From Bowmanella yangjiangensis (GTDB lineage: Bacteria; Pseudomonadota; Gammaproteobacteria; Enterobacterales; Alteromonadaceae): DNA of 64,000 nt. Location: positions 182,772-246,771 of the forward strand of contig NZ_JAFKCS010000001.1 in the NCBI RefSeq assembly GCF_017255015.1, read 5' to 3'. This document shows positions 1 to 7,122 of the stretch, piece after piece (positions within the stretch are counted from its first letter, which is position 1; every line of letters starts with the position of its first letter). The position numbers were made by a program, and so were the translations under genes. A model generated the notes under the pieces. That model ran no database searches. It had not been told where the DNA came from and was given only the letters and a program-made list of their open reading frames with translations.

Positions 1-453
1 TACCATACCCCATCCATGCGCCCCCGGCGCCCCCCATAACATCAGCAGGTAAAGCACAGCAGGAACAGCCATGCCACCAATAGCAGCACTTACTGACAGC
101 ATGGCCTGACGCGGCTGACGTAGTTCTCCTAGTACCAGTTCACGCTTAAGCTCAAGGGATACGACAAAAAAGAACAGGGTCATGACCGCATCATTTATCC
201 ATTCAAGTAGTGTCAGATGCAATCCGAATGGCCCAAGGTTTATCCCCGCCTCTACCTGCCATAAGGCGAGATATTGTGCTGACCAAGGCGAATTAGCGAG
301 TAGCATGGCCAAAATGGTGACCGCAAGCAAAATGCCTGCGGCGGCGGTTTCGATACGAAAAAAGCGCCCAAGGGGCTTGTTCACCCAATCGATCAGTTCT
401 TTGGGCATGCTTTGCAGTTTGCCATCCTTAGAAGCGGGAGCCGGGTTGTCCAT
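1..453 (-). CDS. nhaA: Na+/H+ antiporter NhaA (partial, C-terminus cut by the window edge)
   Basis: The 151 visible N-terminal residues match the NhaA family, which exchanges cytoplasmic Na+ for external protons in the inner membrane during salt and alkaline stress. Visible landmarks are RFFRIETAAAGILL at about residues 31-44, the INDAVMTLFFFVVSLELKRE segment near residues 88-107, and the following AAIGGMAVPAVLY helix. The frame stays open to base 1, so the rest, including the ion-binding aspartates, is outside the window. The ATG is 17 nt after the stop of the 60-aa gene upstream, so it is probably the last gene of the hflK-hflC-orf60-nhaA unit. The Shine-Dalgarno site is weak; a later ATG at residue 16 is possible. 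Confidence 0.9.
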   Translation of the reverse strand, partial: MDNPAPASKDGKLQSMPKELIDWVNKPLGRFFRIETAAAGILLAVTILAMLLANSPWSAQYLALWQVEAGINLGPFGLHLTLLEWINDAVMTLFFFVVSLELKRELVLGELRQPRQAMLSVSAAIGGMAVPAVLYLLMLWGAPGAHGWGMV

Positions 454-470
454 ATCCAGGCTAATCCACT

Positions 471-653
471 TTATTCATCTGTGACTGGGGAGGCGGGGAC
501 AATAACGTCGTGCTCGGTGTCCAGCCTGGCATAATTAATCGCATCCTGCAGTTTTTCATAACAATATTGCTTATACCAATACAGCTGTTTATATGTGGTA
601 CTTATTCCATATTGACGCATCAGAGTCTGGTTGTGTTTATTTATGTCATTCAT
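471..653 (-). CDS. Small hypothetical protein, 60 aa
   Basis: I do not recognise the family. The open frame extends to 677, but the ATG at 653 is preferred: it overlaps the end of hflC by 8 nt, the usual sign of translational coupling, and the preceding bases in hflC carry an AGG-type ribosome site. The product is soluble-looking, rich in Tyr, Gln and Asn, with a central YKQYCYEKLQDAINYAR stretch likely to form a helix and an acidic tail. It has no signal peptide or membrane segment. Its place between hflC and nhaA suggests a stress or membrane-quality role, but that is only context. Confidence 0.6.
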   Translation of the reverse strand: MNDINKHNQTLMRQYGISTTYKQLYWYKQYCYEKLQDAINYARLDTEHDVIVPASPVTDE

Positions 654-1656
654 TGGGATTGGCCTTGGGGTTAGCAACGTCCCCGACTGCGCTGAAGGCC
701 TGAGGGCGTTGGATAAATTGCATTAGCTCACCGTCACCGGCAAGCACCAAAGTGGTATTTTGATTAAATATTGCTGGGTAAGATTGCATGGTTCGAATAA
801 AGGCATAAAACGGTGCTGACGCTTTACTTTGGTTGTATGCCGAAGCATAGATAGCAGCGGCTCTGGCATCAGCCTCGCCACGTATTTCCTCAACTTGCCT
901 GTAAGCCTCGGATTGGATCCTGCTCAACTCGCGCTCCCGATTGCCGCGAATCCTGGCGGCTTCCCCCAGCCCTTCAGATAAAAAGCGTTCGGCGATTTGC
1001 CGACGTTCACTGATCATTCGTTCATAGATTTTGGGTCGCACGCTCTCATTGTAATTAATGCGTTTAAAGCGGATATCCAGCAGTTCAATACCAAACACCC
1101 GGACTTTTTCTGCTGCTGCCTGAAAAATTTCCAGTTCAACCAGTTTCCGTCCTTTGTGAATAGGCACCAAGGTTCCCATTTTCAGTGCCTTTTCCGCATC
1201 AGTAAGTAAGCCATCCAGCAGTGGCGTTCTGTCTTTGGTTGTTCTGATCAGCTCAATCAGTTCATGTTTAGCCACCGCATTGCGGGTCTCACTACCTAAT
1301 ATGTCATCCAATCGCGACTGTGCACTGCGCTCATCGCCAAGTCGCAAGAAATACTGTAAGGGTTGGGTTATTTTCCATCTGGCATACAAACTGACAGAGA
1401 TATACAGCTTGTCTTTGGTTGGCATATCCGAAGGGGTACCTTCCCATTCCAATATACGTTTGTCGATGGCATTAACCTTTTGAATAAAAGGAATTTTGTA
1501 TTGCAGATCAGCCGTGGTTATCGGTTCCCCCACCGGCTTGCCAAATTGTGTGATAACCACCTGTTCTACCTCTGAAACCGCATAAAACACGCTATACAGC
1601 AGAACGACGATAACTATACCGCTGCCTATCCACAGGTTTGCTGACCTTGCTCTCAT
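646..1656 (-). CDS. hflC: HflC-like SPFH/prohibitin membrane protein (FtsH modulator family)
   Basis: This 336-aa protein has one N-terminal membrane anchor (about residues 9-28) followed by an SPFH/Band-7 domain (EQVVITQFGKPVGEP, then KIPFIQKVNAIDKRILEWEG) and a long charged coiled coil with repeated ERE/RIRGNRE segments, as in HflC. In the known family HflC and HflK form a large periplasmic complex that binds FtsH and limits its proteolysis of membrane proteins. Its ATG overlaps the hflK stop by 4 nt. The pair is linked to nhaA and stress-type genes rather than hfq-hflX, so it may be a second, stress-linked HflKC copy; that is inference. Confidence 0.88.
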   Translation of the reverse strand: MRARSANLWIGSGIVIVVLLYSVFYAVSEVEQVVITQFGKPVGEPITTADLQYKIPFIQKVNAIDKRILEWEGTPSDMPTKDKLYISVSLYARWKITQPLQYFLRLGDERSAQSRLDDILGSETRNAVAKHELIELIRTTKDRTPLLDGLLTDAEKALKMGTLVPIHKGRKLVELEIFQAAAEKVRVFGIELLDIRFKRINYNESVRPKIYERMISERRQIAERFLSEGLGEAARIRGNRERELSRIQSEAYRQVEEIRGEADARAAAIYASAYNQSKASAPFYAFIRTMQSYPAIFNQNTTLVLAGDGELMQFIQRPQAFSAVGDVANPKANPNE

Positions 1657-2744
1657 GGCTTCACCTCGACGGACCTTGGCTGGTTGAGATTAAGTAGCGG
1701 CAGGATCCCTAAGGCCTGAATATCAACAATGATTTTGCTCTCTACCCTGGGCAGTACGTCCTGCATGGTTTCCAGGTAAATACGTTTGCGAGTGACTTCG
1801 GGGGCCTTTATATATTCTGCATACAAGGCGTTAAAGCGCAGTGCATCGCCTTGCGCCTCATTGATTCGTTTTAATCGATAACCATCAGCAGCACGGATAC
1901 GCTGATCGCGCTCCCCTTCAGCTAGCGGAATGACCTTGTTGTAATCACGCCTGGCTTCATTGATTAGCTTTTCTTTTTCCTGTTGGGCCTGGTTGACTTC
2001 ATTAAAAGATGCCTGAACTGGAACCGGGGGATTGATGTTTTTCAACTGCACCTGATCGATGCTGATGCCCATTTCATATTTGCTGGCTAACGCCTGCATT
2101 TTATCCAGCGCCTGTGCCTCTATCTCCTGTCGACCTATGGTAATCACTTCGTCAACTGTGCGATCACCTACTACCTCACGCATGACGGATTCAGACACAT
2201 AACGCAATGTTTGCCCCGGTTCTCGTACTTCAAATAAGTAGCTGACCGGGTCTGAAATTCGGTACTGTATAACCCACTCAACCAAAGCGGTATTCAGGTC
2301 ACCAGTGACCATCTGGGTTTCTCCGATTTGTCCGCGTTGAGGCGATGACTCCCGCTCGTCAACATAGCGTTGTCGAACATCACGTCTGGCAGTTTGATTT
2401 GGATCGGTGGACCCAGGCGTAGCAAAGCCAAATTCTTGTTTGAGTTGCCGCTTAGTTGGCACAATGGTTATTTGGTCAATGGCAAAAGGCAGCTTGATAT
2501 GCAGTCCGGATATTTCTAGTTGTGTAAATTGGCCAAAACGCTGCACAACCGCGACAGAATCGCTGGGCACGGTATAAACGGCGCTATAGATAGTCATTCC
2601 CAGCAATACCACAACAACAATTAAGATGGCTGCCGGACCACCGCCCCTGCCTGAGTTAAACCACTTTTTCATCAGTGCATCAAGATCCGGAGGATGCTTC
2701 GGGCCGCCGAATTGCGAAGAAGAATTGCCGGGGTCGATAGCCAT
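1653..2744 (-). CDS. hflK: HflK-like SPFH/prohibitin membrane protein (FtsH modulator family)
   Basis: This 363-aa protein begins with a short Gly/Pro-rich cytoplasmic stretch containing the PPDLD motif typical of HflK, then a membrane anchor at about residues 38-57. The SPFH domain follows (VPSDSVAVVQRFGQF and GLHIKLPFAIDQI), with a charged helical region (NEVNQAQQEKEKLINEARRD) and a conserved C-terminal helix. The N-terminal Gly/Asn-rich region is shorter than in the classical E. coli protein. It should assemble with the downstream HflC-like partner, whose gene overlaps its stop by 4 nt. The nearest upstream gene on this strand is the 42-aa gene, 159 nt away, so both may share a promoter. 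Confidence 0.88.
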   Translation of the reverse strand: MAIDPGNSSSQFGGPKHPPDLDALMKKWFNSGRGGGPAAILIVVVVLLGMTIYSAVYTVPSDSVAVVQRFGQFTQLEISGLHIKLPFAIDQITIVPTKRQLKQEFGFATPGSTDPNQTARRDVRQRYVDERESSPQRGQIGETQMVTGDLNTALVEWVIQYRISDPVSYLFEVREPGQTLRYVSESVMREVVGDRTVDEVITIGRQEIEAQALDKMQALASKYEMGISIDQVQLKNINPPVPVQASFNEVNQAQQEKEKLINEARRDYNKVIPLAEGERDQRIRAADGYRLKRINEAQGDALRFNALYAEYIKAPEVTRKRIYLETMQDVLPRVESKIIVDIQALGILPLLNLNQPRSVEVKP

Positions 2745-2793
2745 AGATTCACCATTTGGTCAGCCGGTTGTCATTGCTGGGGAATGCAGAGGA

Positions 2794-2811
2794 CCCCGGG
2801 AATCCCCGGGG
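2794..2811 (-). terminator. GC-rich hairpin between the 42-aa gene and hflK
   Basis: CCCCGGG and CCCGGGG form a 7-bp perfect stem around a 4-base loop. On the minus strand it follows the stop of the small gene and precedes hflK, so it could attenuate read-through or stabilise a processed mRNA end. There is no U-run after it on either strand, so a true intrinsic terminator is doubtful. Confidence 0.3.
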
Positions 2812-2903
2812 CCAGAGCTTGAGCATGCCAAACGCATTGTGCTTACGTACCCTTGTTGGGATAGGCATAGCTTTAGCGTTAATGGATGACGACCAGGCTA
2901 TTT

Positions 2904-3032
2904 CTAGCGCTTCTGTTGCTGCTTTTTATCTTGTGGTAGTGGCTGTTTTTGTGGCGCATTACCTTGGGCATGTTTCTGTTCCTGACCGGGTTTGATGTCA
3001 GCAGGTTTGGTTTCTTTATTGGGAGTTTGCAT
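2904..3032 (-). CDS. Small hydrophilic protein, 42 aa
   Basis: An ATG at 3032 is preceded by a good ribosome site (GAGGTG, 5 nt spacer) and opens a 43-codon frame ending in TAG. The product is strongly hydrophilic, made almost entirely of Lys, Gln, Pro, Asn and Glu (it begins MQTPNKETKPADIKPGQ and ends QQQKR), and is probably disordered. I do not recognise a family. Support for it being real comes from the ribosome site and from a copy of the local 20-bp regulatory element 74 nt upstream, the same spacing seen for the DUF1840 gene. It may head the hflK-hflC-nhaA unit. Confidence 0.55.
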   Translation of the reverse strand: MQTPNKETKPADIKPGQEQKHAQGNAPQKQPLPQDKKQQQKR

Positions 3033-3106
3033 AAGCACCTCGGGATTCTCGCTGCCAGCCTGATTGCTTGCAGCCTAAGCTCTACCTTATCTGCCCCTGC
3101 AACACC

Positions 3107-3126
3107 TTTCTGTTCGCTGACACACA
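3107..3126 (-). promoter_or_regulatory. CRP-like directional element, copy A (upstream of the 42-aa gene)
   Basis: Read towards the 42-aa gene the sequence is TGTGTGTCAGCGAACAGAAA, a 16-bp CRP-geometry site followed by GAAA. The next six bases, GGTGTT, are also shared with copy C, so A and C share the run ACAGAAAGGTGTT. The element ends 74 nt before the start codon. It is the most degenerate copy in its left half. Confidence 0.55.
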
Positions 3127-3186
3127 CAGGTTGCGAATATTTTTCGTTATTAATCTGTGGGGCAAAACAACATTTGTGTTGGTTTA

Positions 3187-3206
3187 AGTGCGAAAGCGAA
3201 CAGACC
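3187..3206 (+). promoter_or_regulatory. CRP-like directional element, copy B (upstream of the PRC-barrel unit)
   Basis: The sequence AGTGCGAAAGCGAACAGACC matches copy D at 19 of 20 positions (an uninterrupted 19-bp identity). It points to the plus-strand small frame at 3289 and the PRC-barrel gene. The gap to the ATG at 3289 is 82 nt. It sits 60 nt from the oppositely oriented copy A, making a divergent regulatory region. Confidence 0.6.
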
Positions 3207-3288
3207 TTTAAATGCCAGGTTGGCAAACTGGCTTTGCCAGGTGCTTGGTAATTTCTGGCCTGGTGAACAACCTAATGGAGCGTGTTTC

Positions 3289-3444
3289 ATGCAACACAGT
3301 TATAGTCTGGAAAAATATCCCCGATACCCTCCTCTGTCATTAGAGGACTTAAAAGAACGGCAATATCCTGGTCGATGCGAGCAACGACATCGAAGAAGGC
3401 GCAGGCCAATTTCAATCACCCCCCGAATTGGAGGCCGACAATGA
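3289..3444 (+). CDS. Small frame, 51 aa, possibly frameshifted, upstream of the PRC-barrel gene
   Basis: ATG at 3289 follows a GGAG site (8 nt spacer) and its TGA overlaps the next ATG (ATGA). The first 22 residues (MQHSYSLEKYPRYPPLSLED...) look natural, but the last part is an Arg-rich run unlike a real protein. After the A-run at 3351-3354, the +1 frame reads NGNILVDASNDIEEGAGQ and continues, hydrophilic and protein-like, to a TGA at 3482-3484. Loss of one A would give a single 64-aa protein. So this is a real short gene, a recently broken one, a sequencing error, or a programmed shift; I cannot tell which. Confidence 0.35.
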   Translation: MQHSYSLEKYPRYPPLSLEDLKERQYPGRCEQRHRRRRRPISITPRIGGRQ

Positions 3445-3893
3445 ACGTTTTAGCCCACGAAGTAAAACGAAGTCCGGCAAATGACGACACTCAGCAGAAG
3501 ACGGTGTTGAAACTCAGTGCCAGCACCTTATGCCATAACGATGTTTATAACCATAAGGAGCAGAAACTCGGCAAAATTGATAATTTGATTATTCGTTTAC
3601 CCGCGGGTGAGCTGACTTTTGCCATTATGTCAAATGGTGGGTTCTGGGGGATTGGCGAGAGACTACTGGCCGTTCCATGGCAAGCCTTGGTGCTGGACAG
3701 AAATCTGAAACGTTTTGTCTTGCCATTGTCTGTTGAACGCCTGGAGCGAGCCCCCTCGTTTGAGAGCCATGAATGGCCTGATATGGATGATCCACTCTGG
3801 GCTACAGAGATTCATAGCTTCTATGGCATTGGCCATGCCATGCCGCAGCAGCGCTCTGTAACTGAGAAAGGCACGGCCTTAGGACACGAATAA
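3441..3893 (+). CDS. PRC-barrel domain protein, 150 aa
   Basis: The open frame begins at 3375, but the ATG at 3441 has a strong GGAGG site 5-8 nt upstream and removes an implausible N-terminal tail. The core at about residues 28-95 (SASTLCHNDVYNHKEQKLGKIDNLII, then LTFAIMSNGGFWGIGERLLAVPW and ALVLD) is a PRC-barrel, the small beta-barrel fold also found in photosynthetic reaction centre subunit H and in RimM. Stand-alone PRC-barrel proteins often occur in bacterial stress-gene clusters. No signal peptide or membrane segment. It lies downstream of regulatory copy B and is closed by a terminator at 3900. Confidence 0.8.
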   Translation: MNVLAHEVKRSPANDDTQQKTVLKLSASTLCHNDVYNHKEQKLGKIDNLIIRLPAGELTFAIMSNGGFWGIGERLLAVPWQALVLDRNLKRFVLPLSVERLERAPSFESHEWPDMDDPLWATEIHSFYGIGHAMPQQRSVTEKGTALGHE

Positions 3894-3899
3894 CGCTTT

Positions 3900-3930
3900 G
3901 GGTAACAACTCATAAAAGTTGTTACCCTTT
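3900..3930 (+). terminator. Intrinsic terminator after the PRC-barrel gene
   Basis: An 11-bp perfect stem, GGGTAACAACT and AGTTGTTACCC with loop CATAAA, is followed by TTT. It starts 7 nt after the PRC-barrel stop and lies between converging genes, so it may serve both strands. Confidence 0.75.
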
Positions 3931-3951
3931 CCTAATGACTTTTTGCTTGGA

Positions 3952-4674
3952 TTAGCCCGTGTGGTGGTGTCGTAATGGTAAACAAACGTTGTAGTTATCT
4001 ATTTCTGTGCGGTAACAGTTGCAACTGTAACTTTCGAGTCCTGATCTTGAAATCACTTCTATGCGGCCTCGCTGATACCGGATCACACCATTTTCCTGCA
4101 ATTGTCTTGCCGCCAGGGTGACGGCACTGCGCCTTACTCCCAGCATTTGCGCCAGTGCTAAGTGGGTGAGGATTAAGATACTCTTGTCTGCGCGGTCATG
4201 TCCCATCAGCAACCAGCGGGCTAATCGCGACCTGACATCATGATGGGAGAGGCAAGCTGCACTCAGCGTCAATTGTCCCAGTTGTAAAAAGAGGTAAAGT
4301 TTTATAACCCGTCGAAGTTCTTTGCTTAATTTTACTTGCCTGATAAACGTCAGTGGCGACAGCGATAGCGCCAGTCCTGCTCCCTGAACGATCACGCCAA
4401 AAGGTGCGCGACGTACGCCCAGTAAAACACTTGCACCTATTACCCCTTCGCAGCCTAACAAGGTTACATCTGTATGTTGCTTATCTTCATGGGCCGCATG
4501 CAAGCCTGCATACCCGGTTAACGGAAAGTACACTTTGCGGATGTCCTTGCCAACCTCATGTAAGCATTGACCAACATGCAATTTCTCGACATTGCAGAGT
4601 TCAACAAACGCCATATATTGTTTGCGCGGCAATTGACAGAGCAATCTATTTTGTAAACTCGACAATGCTGGCAT
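3952..4674 (-). CDS. Crp/Fnr-family transcriptional regulator (paralog 1)
   Basis: About 240 residues: an N-terminal cyclic-nucleotide-binding-like beta barrel (VGQCLHEVGKDIRKVYFPLTGYAGLHAA...) and a C-terminal winged helix-turn-helix (LTHLALAQMLGVRRSAVTLAARQLQENGVI). The Fnr cysteines that bind an iron-sulfur cluster are not arranged as expected, and the effector pocket differs from Crp, so the ligand is unknown. I prefer the ATG at 4674, which has GGGAGA 10 nt upstream, over 4692, which has no clear site. It lies beside a second paralog and among five copies of a CRP-geometry element, which makes it a candidate for that element's binder. Confidence 0.85.
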   Translation of the reverse strand: MPALSSLQNRLLCQLPRKQYMAFVELCNVEKLHVGQCLHEVGKDIRKVYFPLTGYAGLHAAHEDKQHTDVTLLGCEGVIGASVLLGVRRAPFGVIVQGAGLALSLSPLTFIRQVKLSKELRRVIKLYLFLQLGQLTLSAACLSHHDVRSRLARWLLMGHDRADKSILILTHLALAQMLGVRRSAVTLAARQLQENGVIRYQRGRIEVISRSGLESYSCNCYRTEIDNYNVCLPLRHHHTG

Positions 4675-4791
4675 AAACAGAGTATCTCCCATTCACAACC
4701 CAGACACAGATGTTAGTTTGGCATCGAGGGGCTGTATGCCCACAGCAGCTGTTGTTCTTGGTTAGAGGTCTATTGGAATATCGCTTTTAAG

Positions 4792-5523
4792 CTAGTTATG
4801 TGTTGTTGTTCTGGTGTAAGCCGCAAGGCGGTCTGTTTCCGTTTTGACGACCTGATAGCACTCACAACTGAGTTGTTCCAACTTAGAACGGTCGACAACG
4901 GTGATATGTCCGCGGCTATAAGTAATTACCCCTGCTCGCTGAAGTTTTCCTGCTGCTTCTGTTACGCCCTCCCGCCTGACGCCAAGCATATTGGCAATCA
5001 GCTCCTGGGTCATGGTTAACTGATTGCTTGGCAAGCGATCCAGCGACAACAGCAGCCAGCGGCATAATTGTTGATCAATGGAATGATGGCGGTTACAAAC
5101 TGCCGTTTGCGCCATTTGGGTAATTAGTGACTGGGTATAGCGTAACATCAACATACGTAGCTCTGGCGATGCATTAAAATCCATGCGCATCTGGCTGGCT
5201 GGCATCTGAAATGCCCAGCCGCCGCTTTGCACTATGGCCTGACTGGGGGTGCTGTCCCCGCCCATAAATACTGCAATACCGACAATACCTTCATTGCCAA
5301 CCACAGAAATTTCGGCGGAGGCTCCGTCCTCCATTACATACAGCAGAGATACGATACAATCGACAGGGAAATACACGGTATTTAACTGCTGACCGGATTC
5401 GTAAACAACTTTGCCCAAAGGTAACTCCGTCAGTCTGAGGCTGGGGAATAGTCGTTGCTGTGCTTCCAAAGTTAAGGCCGCCAGCAGCTTGTTGTCTGTT
5501 GGGACAGGGTGACTCATAGGCAT
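4792..5523 (-). CDS. Crp/Fnr-family transcriptional regulator (paralog 2)
   Basis: This 243-aa protein has the same architecture as its neighbour: an N-terminal sensory barrel (LPLGKVVYESGQQLNTVYFP, then GNEGIVGIAVFMGG) and a C-terminal HTH (MTQELIANMLGVRREGVTEAAGKLQRAGVI). In the recognition helix an Arg-Arg-Glu-Gly replaces the Ser-Arg-Glu-Thr of E. coli CRP, keeping the Arg-Glu pair that reads the half-site. The start is supported by a GAGGAG site. It is 99 nt from the end of the next regulator gene, and both face the same way. A tandem duplication with later divergence is the simplest reading. Confidence 0.87.
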   Translation of the reverse strand: MPMSHPVPTDNKLLAALTLEAQQRLFPSLRLTELPLGKVVYESGQQLNTVYFPVDCIVSLLYVMEDGASAEISVVGNEGIVGIAVFMGGDSTPSQAIVQSGGWAFQMPASQMRMDFNASPELRMLMLRYTQSLITQMAQTAVCNRHHSIDQQLCRWLLLSLDRLPSNQLTMTQELIANMLGVRREGVTEAAGKLQRAGVITYSRGHITVVDRSKLEQLSCECYQVVKTETDRLAAYTRTTTHN

Positions 5524-5610
5524 GAAATCTCCTCAATCAGCTAAAGGGCATGTCAGGCATCGAATTTGAATGGCAATGTCTGCTATGCCTGTCGCTAGCA
5601 GGTTTTAGTG

Positions 5611-5796
5611 TTAAGGCTGTTTACTATCCATAACAATCTCAACAATGTCCGCTGGTTGAGATTTCTTCAGAAAAACAGCTGACTGGACCAGTGCTTTAGG
5701 CCAATGTGGGCTGACATCGGACGGATTGGCCTGCCCTAGCGGTGAATGTAAAGGGGCCGTTGCTTTGAAGGGATGCGTTGGTATTTGCTCAGTCAT
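5611..5796 (-). CDS. Small hypothetical protein, 61 aa
   Basis: A good GGAG site 6 nt upstream precedes the ATG at 5796. The product is Pro- and Ser-rich in its first half (HPFKATAPLHSPLGQANPSD) with a more ordered C-terminus (FLKKSQPADIVEIVMDSKQP). I do not recognise it and see no signal peptide or membrane helix. Its promoter region has copy C of the local 20-bp element, ending 65 nt before the start codon, which places it in the same putative regulon as the 42-aa, PRC-barrel, lipoprotein and DUF1840 genes. Confidence 0.6.
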   Translation of the reverse strand: MTEQIPTHPFKATAPLHSPLGQANPSDVSPHWPKALVQSAVFLKKSQPADIVEIVMDSKQP

Positions 5797-5861
5797 GTGT
5801 TTCTCCGGACAAAAAGTTTAAGCATTGGTAGAAGAGACACAATAACCAGCTTCAGAACACC

Positions 5862-5881
5862 TTTCTGTACGATAGCGAACA
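5862..5881 (-). promoter_or_regulatory. CRP-like directional element, copy C (upstream of the 61-aa gene)
   Basis: Read towards the 61-aa gene: TGTTCGCTATCGTACAGAAA. It shares the next six bases (GGTGTT) with copy A. It ends 65 nt before the start codon. Confidence 0.6.
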
Positions 5882-6034
5882 CAACCATTAAAAGGTATTC
5901 GCGGTAACTTTTCCAACACATCGGCATAGTTCGCCCAACTCCTACCAGTTTGGTGTCCGATGCTTTGTCGGTTTTATTTTCATCAGATTCCTGAGCAGGC
6001 TAATTATAAGGAAGTTTAAGTAAAACGCAGTCTA

Positions 6035-6054
6035 TGTGCGAAAGCGAACAGACC
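6035..6054 (+). promoter_or_regulatory. CRP-like directional element, copy D (upstream of the lipoprotein operon)
   Basis: The sequence TGTGCGAAAGCGAACAGACC differs from copy B only at its first base. The gap to the ATG at 6210 is 155 nt, the longest of the five. The element centre is roughly 80 nt before the start point predicted from the promoter at 6092-6119, a distance at which CRP-type activators can work. Confidence 0.6.
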
Positions 6055-6091
6055 AGCACTATGTTGCTAAGCATACTTCAAAATAAGATGT

Positions 6092-6119
6092 TTGTATTTC
6101 AGCCTGTTTTCAGTATAGG
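6092..6119 (+). promoter_or_regulatory. Candidate promoter of the lipoprotein operon
   Basis: TTGTAT, a 16-nt spacer and TATAGG resemble sigma-70 -35 and -10 boxes. The predicted start is near 6126, giving a leader of about 85 nt. The match is only fair. Confidence 0.35.
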
Positions 6120-6209
6120 ACAAGGATCGTCGGGTGTGGCACGGCCAGGTTGTTGCAGTTATAGACTTCGATAACGGCATGCGAATGCTCAGGTTCTTAG
6201 GAGGTCACG

Positions 6210-6626
6210 ATGGAAAAAATTTGTGGGGTGTTTACTCCTGAAAATCCAAGACGTTGTGTTCGACAAGGCAAGTTAACTGTATTGGCAATCCTGCTTTATG
6301 TTAGCGCCTGTGTCACTCAGCCGCCATCGCCTGACTTGATTATTGAAGAGGTTAAGCAGGGGCTTGTGCAATTGCAGCAATCAGATTTGCCGTTGTCTGC
6401 ATCTGAACTAATGCAGGCTCAACAATTGCTTAACCAGGCAAAATATGCACAAGAACGCAAGCAGATAGTGGTTGCCACACGACTGGCCGAAAGGGCCAGG
6501 CTCATTGCTCAACTGGCATTGGCAAAGGCCAGCTTGCATCAGGCAGAAGTGCTGAATGACGAACTACGAACTCGTATTGATCTGCTAAGACTGGCCCGAC
6601 AACACAGCAATGGCATAAGGCCATGA
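6210..6626 (+). CDS. Small lipoprotein, DUF4398-like, 138 aa
   Basis: The ATG has a near-perfect AGGAGG site. A charged N-region precedes a hydrophobic stretch and a lipobox-like LYVSAC, with Cys at about residue 34; lipidation would leave a helical periplasmic protein. The mature part (ASELMQAQQLLNQAKYAQERKQ, then ATRLAERARLIAQLALAKASL) has the Ala/Gln/Leu-rich amphipathic helices of DUF4398 proteins, usually found next to OmpA-type envelope proteins. The stop overlaps the next gene's ATG (ATGA), so the two lipoproteins are coupled. The unusually long n-region before the hydrophobic stretch is odd. Confidence 0.7.
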   Translation: MEKICGVFTPENPRRCVRQGKLTVLAILLYVSACVTQPPSPDLIIEEVKQGLVQLQQSDLPLSASELMQAQQLLNQAKYAQERKQIVVATRLAERARLIAQLALAKASLHQAEVLNDELRTRIDLLRLARQHSNGIRP

Positions 6627-7069
6627 ATACATTATTGCCCCCCAGCGCGGGTCTGCCTTTGGATGGTCACTTTAAGCATTCGGCACTTATATGTTTCACC
6701 TTGATTGTTTGTATGGCCTGTTCTGGCACATTGCCTGTTATATCCGACGTAACACATGTTAAGCAGCGTTTGAATAGCCTGAAAGTCAACAATCGAATAT
6801 CCAGCCTGGCCAATCCGGAATTTGATGCGGCCTTTGCAGCAGTTCGTGCGCTGGAACAAAATGACGGGCGCGACCCGCAACAGTTCCAGTATTTGCTGTG
6901 GATGGCGGAGCATAAAATCGAGCTGGCGGATATCGTGTCCAGAACCCACTATTTGCAATATCAACGCACTTCACTCATGGAACTGTTAGATGACTTACAG
7001 CGCAAGACCTTGTTGTCAAACTTTGGCGAGGAAACATTAAGTCAGGAAGAATCCTTAGGTAAACACTAA
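6623..7069 (+). CDS. Small lipoprotein, 148 aa, partner of the DUF4398-like protein
   Basis: It overlaps the previous gene by 4 nt. A hydrophobic segment (ALICFTLIVCMAC) ends in a lipobox-like sequence with Cys at about residue 33. The mature region is helical (LANPEFDAAFAAVRALEQND, then QYLLWMAEHKIELADIVSRT) and resembles the all-helical envelope lipoproteins related to DUF4398. Both proteins are likely anchored in the outer or inner membrane facing the periplasm. The exact function is unknown. A PAS-GGDEF gene follows after 53 nt and may be in the same transcript. Confidence 0.65.
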   Translation: MNTLLPPSAGLPLDGHFKHSALICFTLIVCMACSGTLPVISDVTHVKQRLNSLKVNNRISSLANPEFDAAFAAVRALEQNDGRDPQQFQYLLWMAEHKIELADIVSRTHYLQYQRTSLMELLDDLQRKTLLSNFGEETLSQEESLGKH

Positions 7070-7122
7070 GAAAGTGCTGTCTGCCATCGCGGCGCAAACC
7101 GGACGAACAGCGGAAGGTCATA

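Larger units (their letters stand above)
5797..6209. other. 413-nt divergent intergenic region with two regulatory elements
   Basis: The region separates the 61-aa gene (minus) from the lipoprotein gene at 6210 (plus). I see no coding frame with a ribosome site. It holds element copy C (facing left), copy D (facing right) and a plausible sigma-70-type promoter at 6092-6119. The layout mirrors the A/B pair at 3107-3206, with wider spacing. Confidence 0.6.

Noticed and set aside
2879-3226. 115-codon minus-strand frame across the 3.0 kb gap
   Set aside because: It overlaps the 42-aa frame, has no good ribosome site and would span the regulatory elements A and B.
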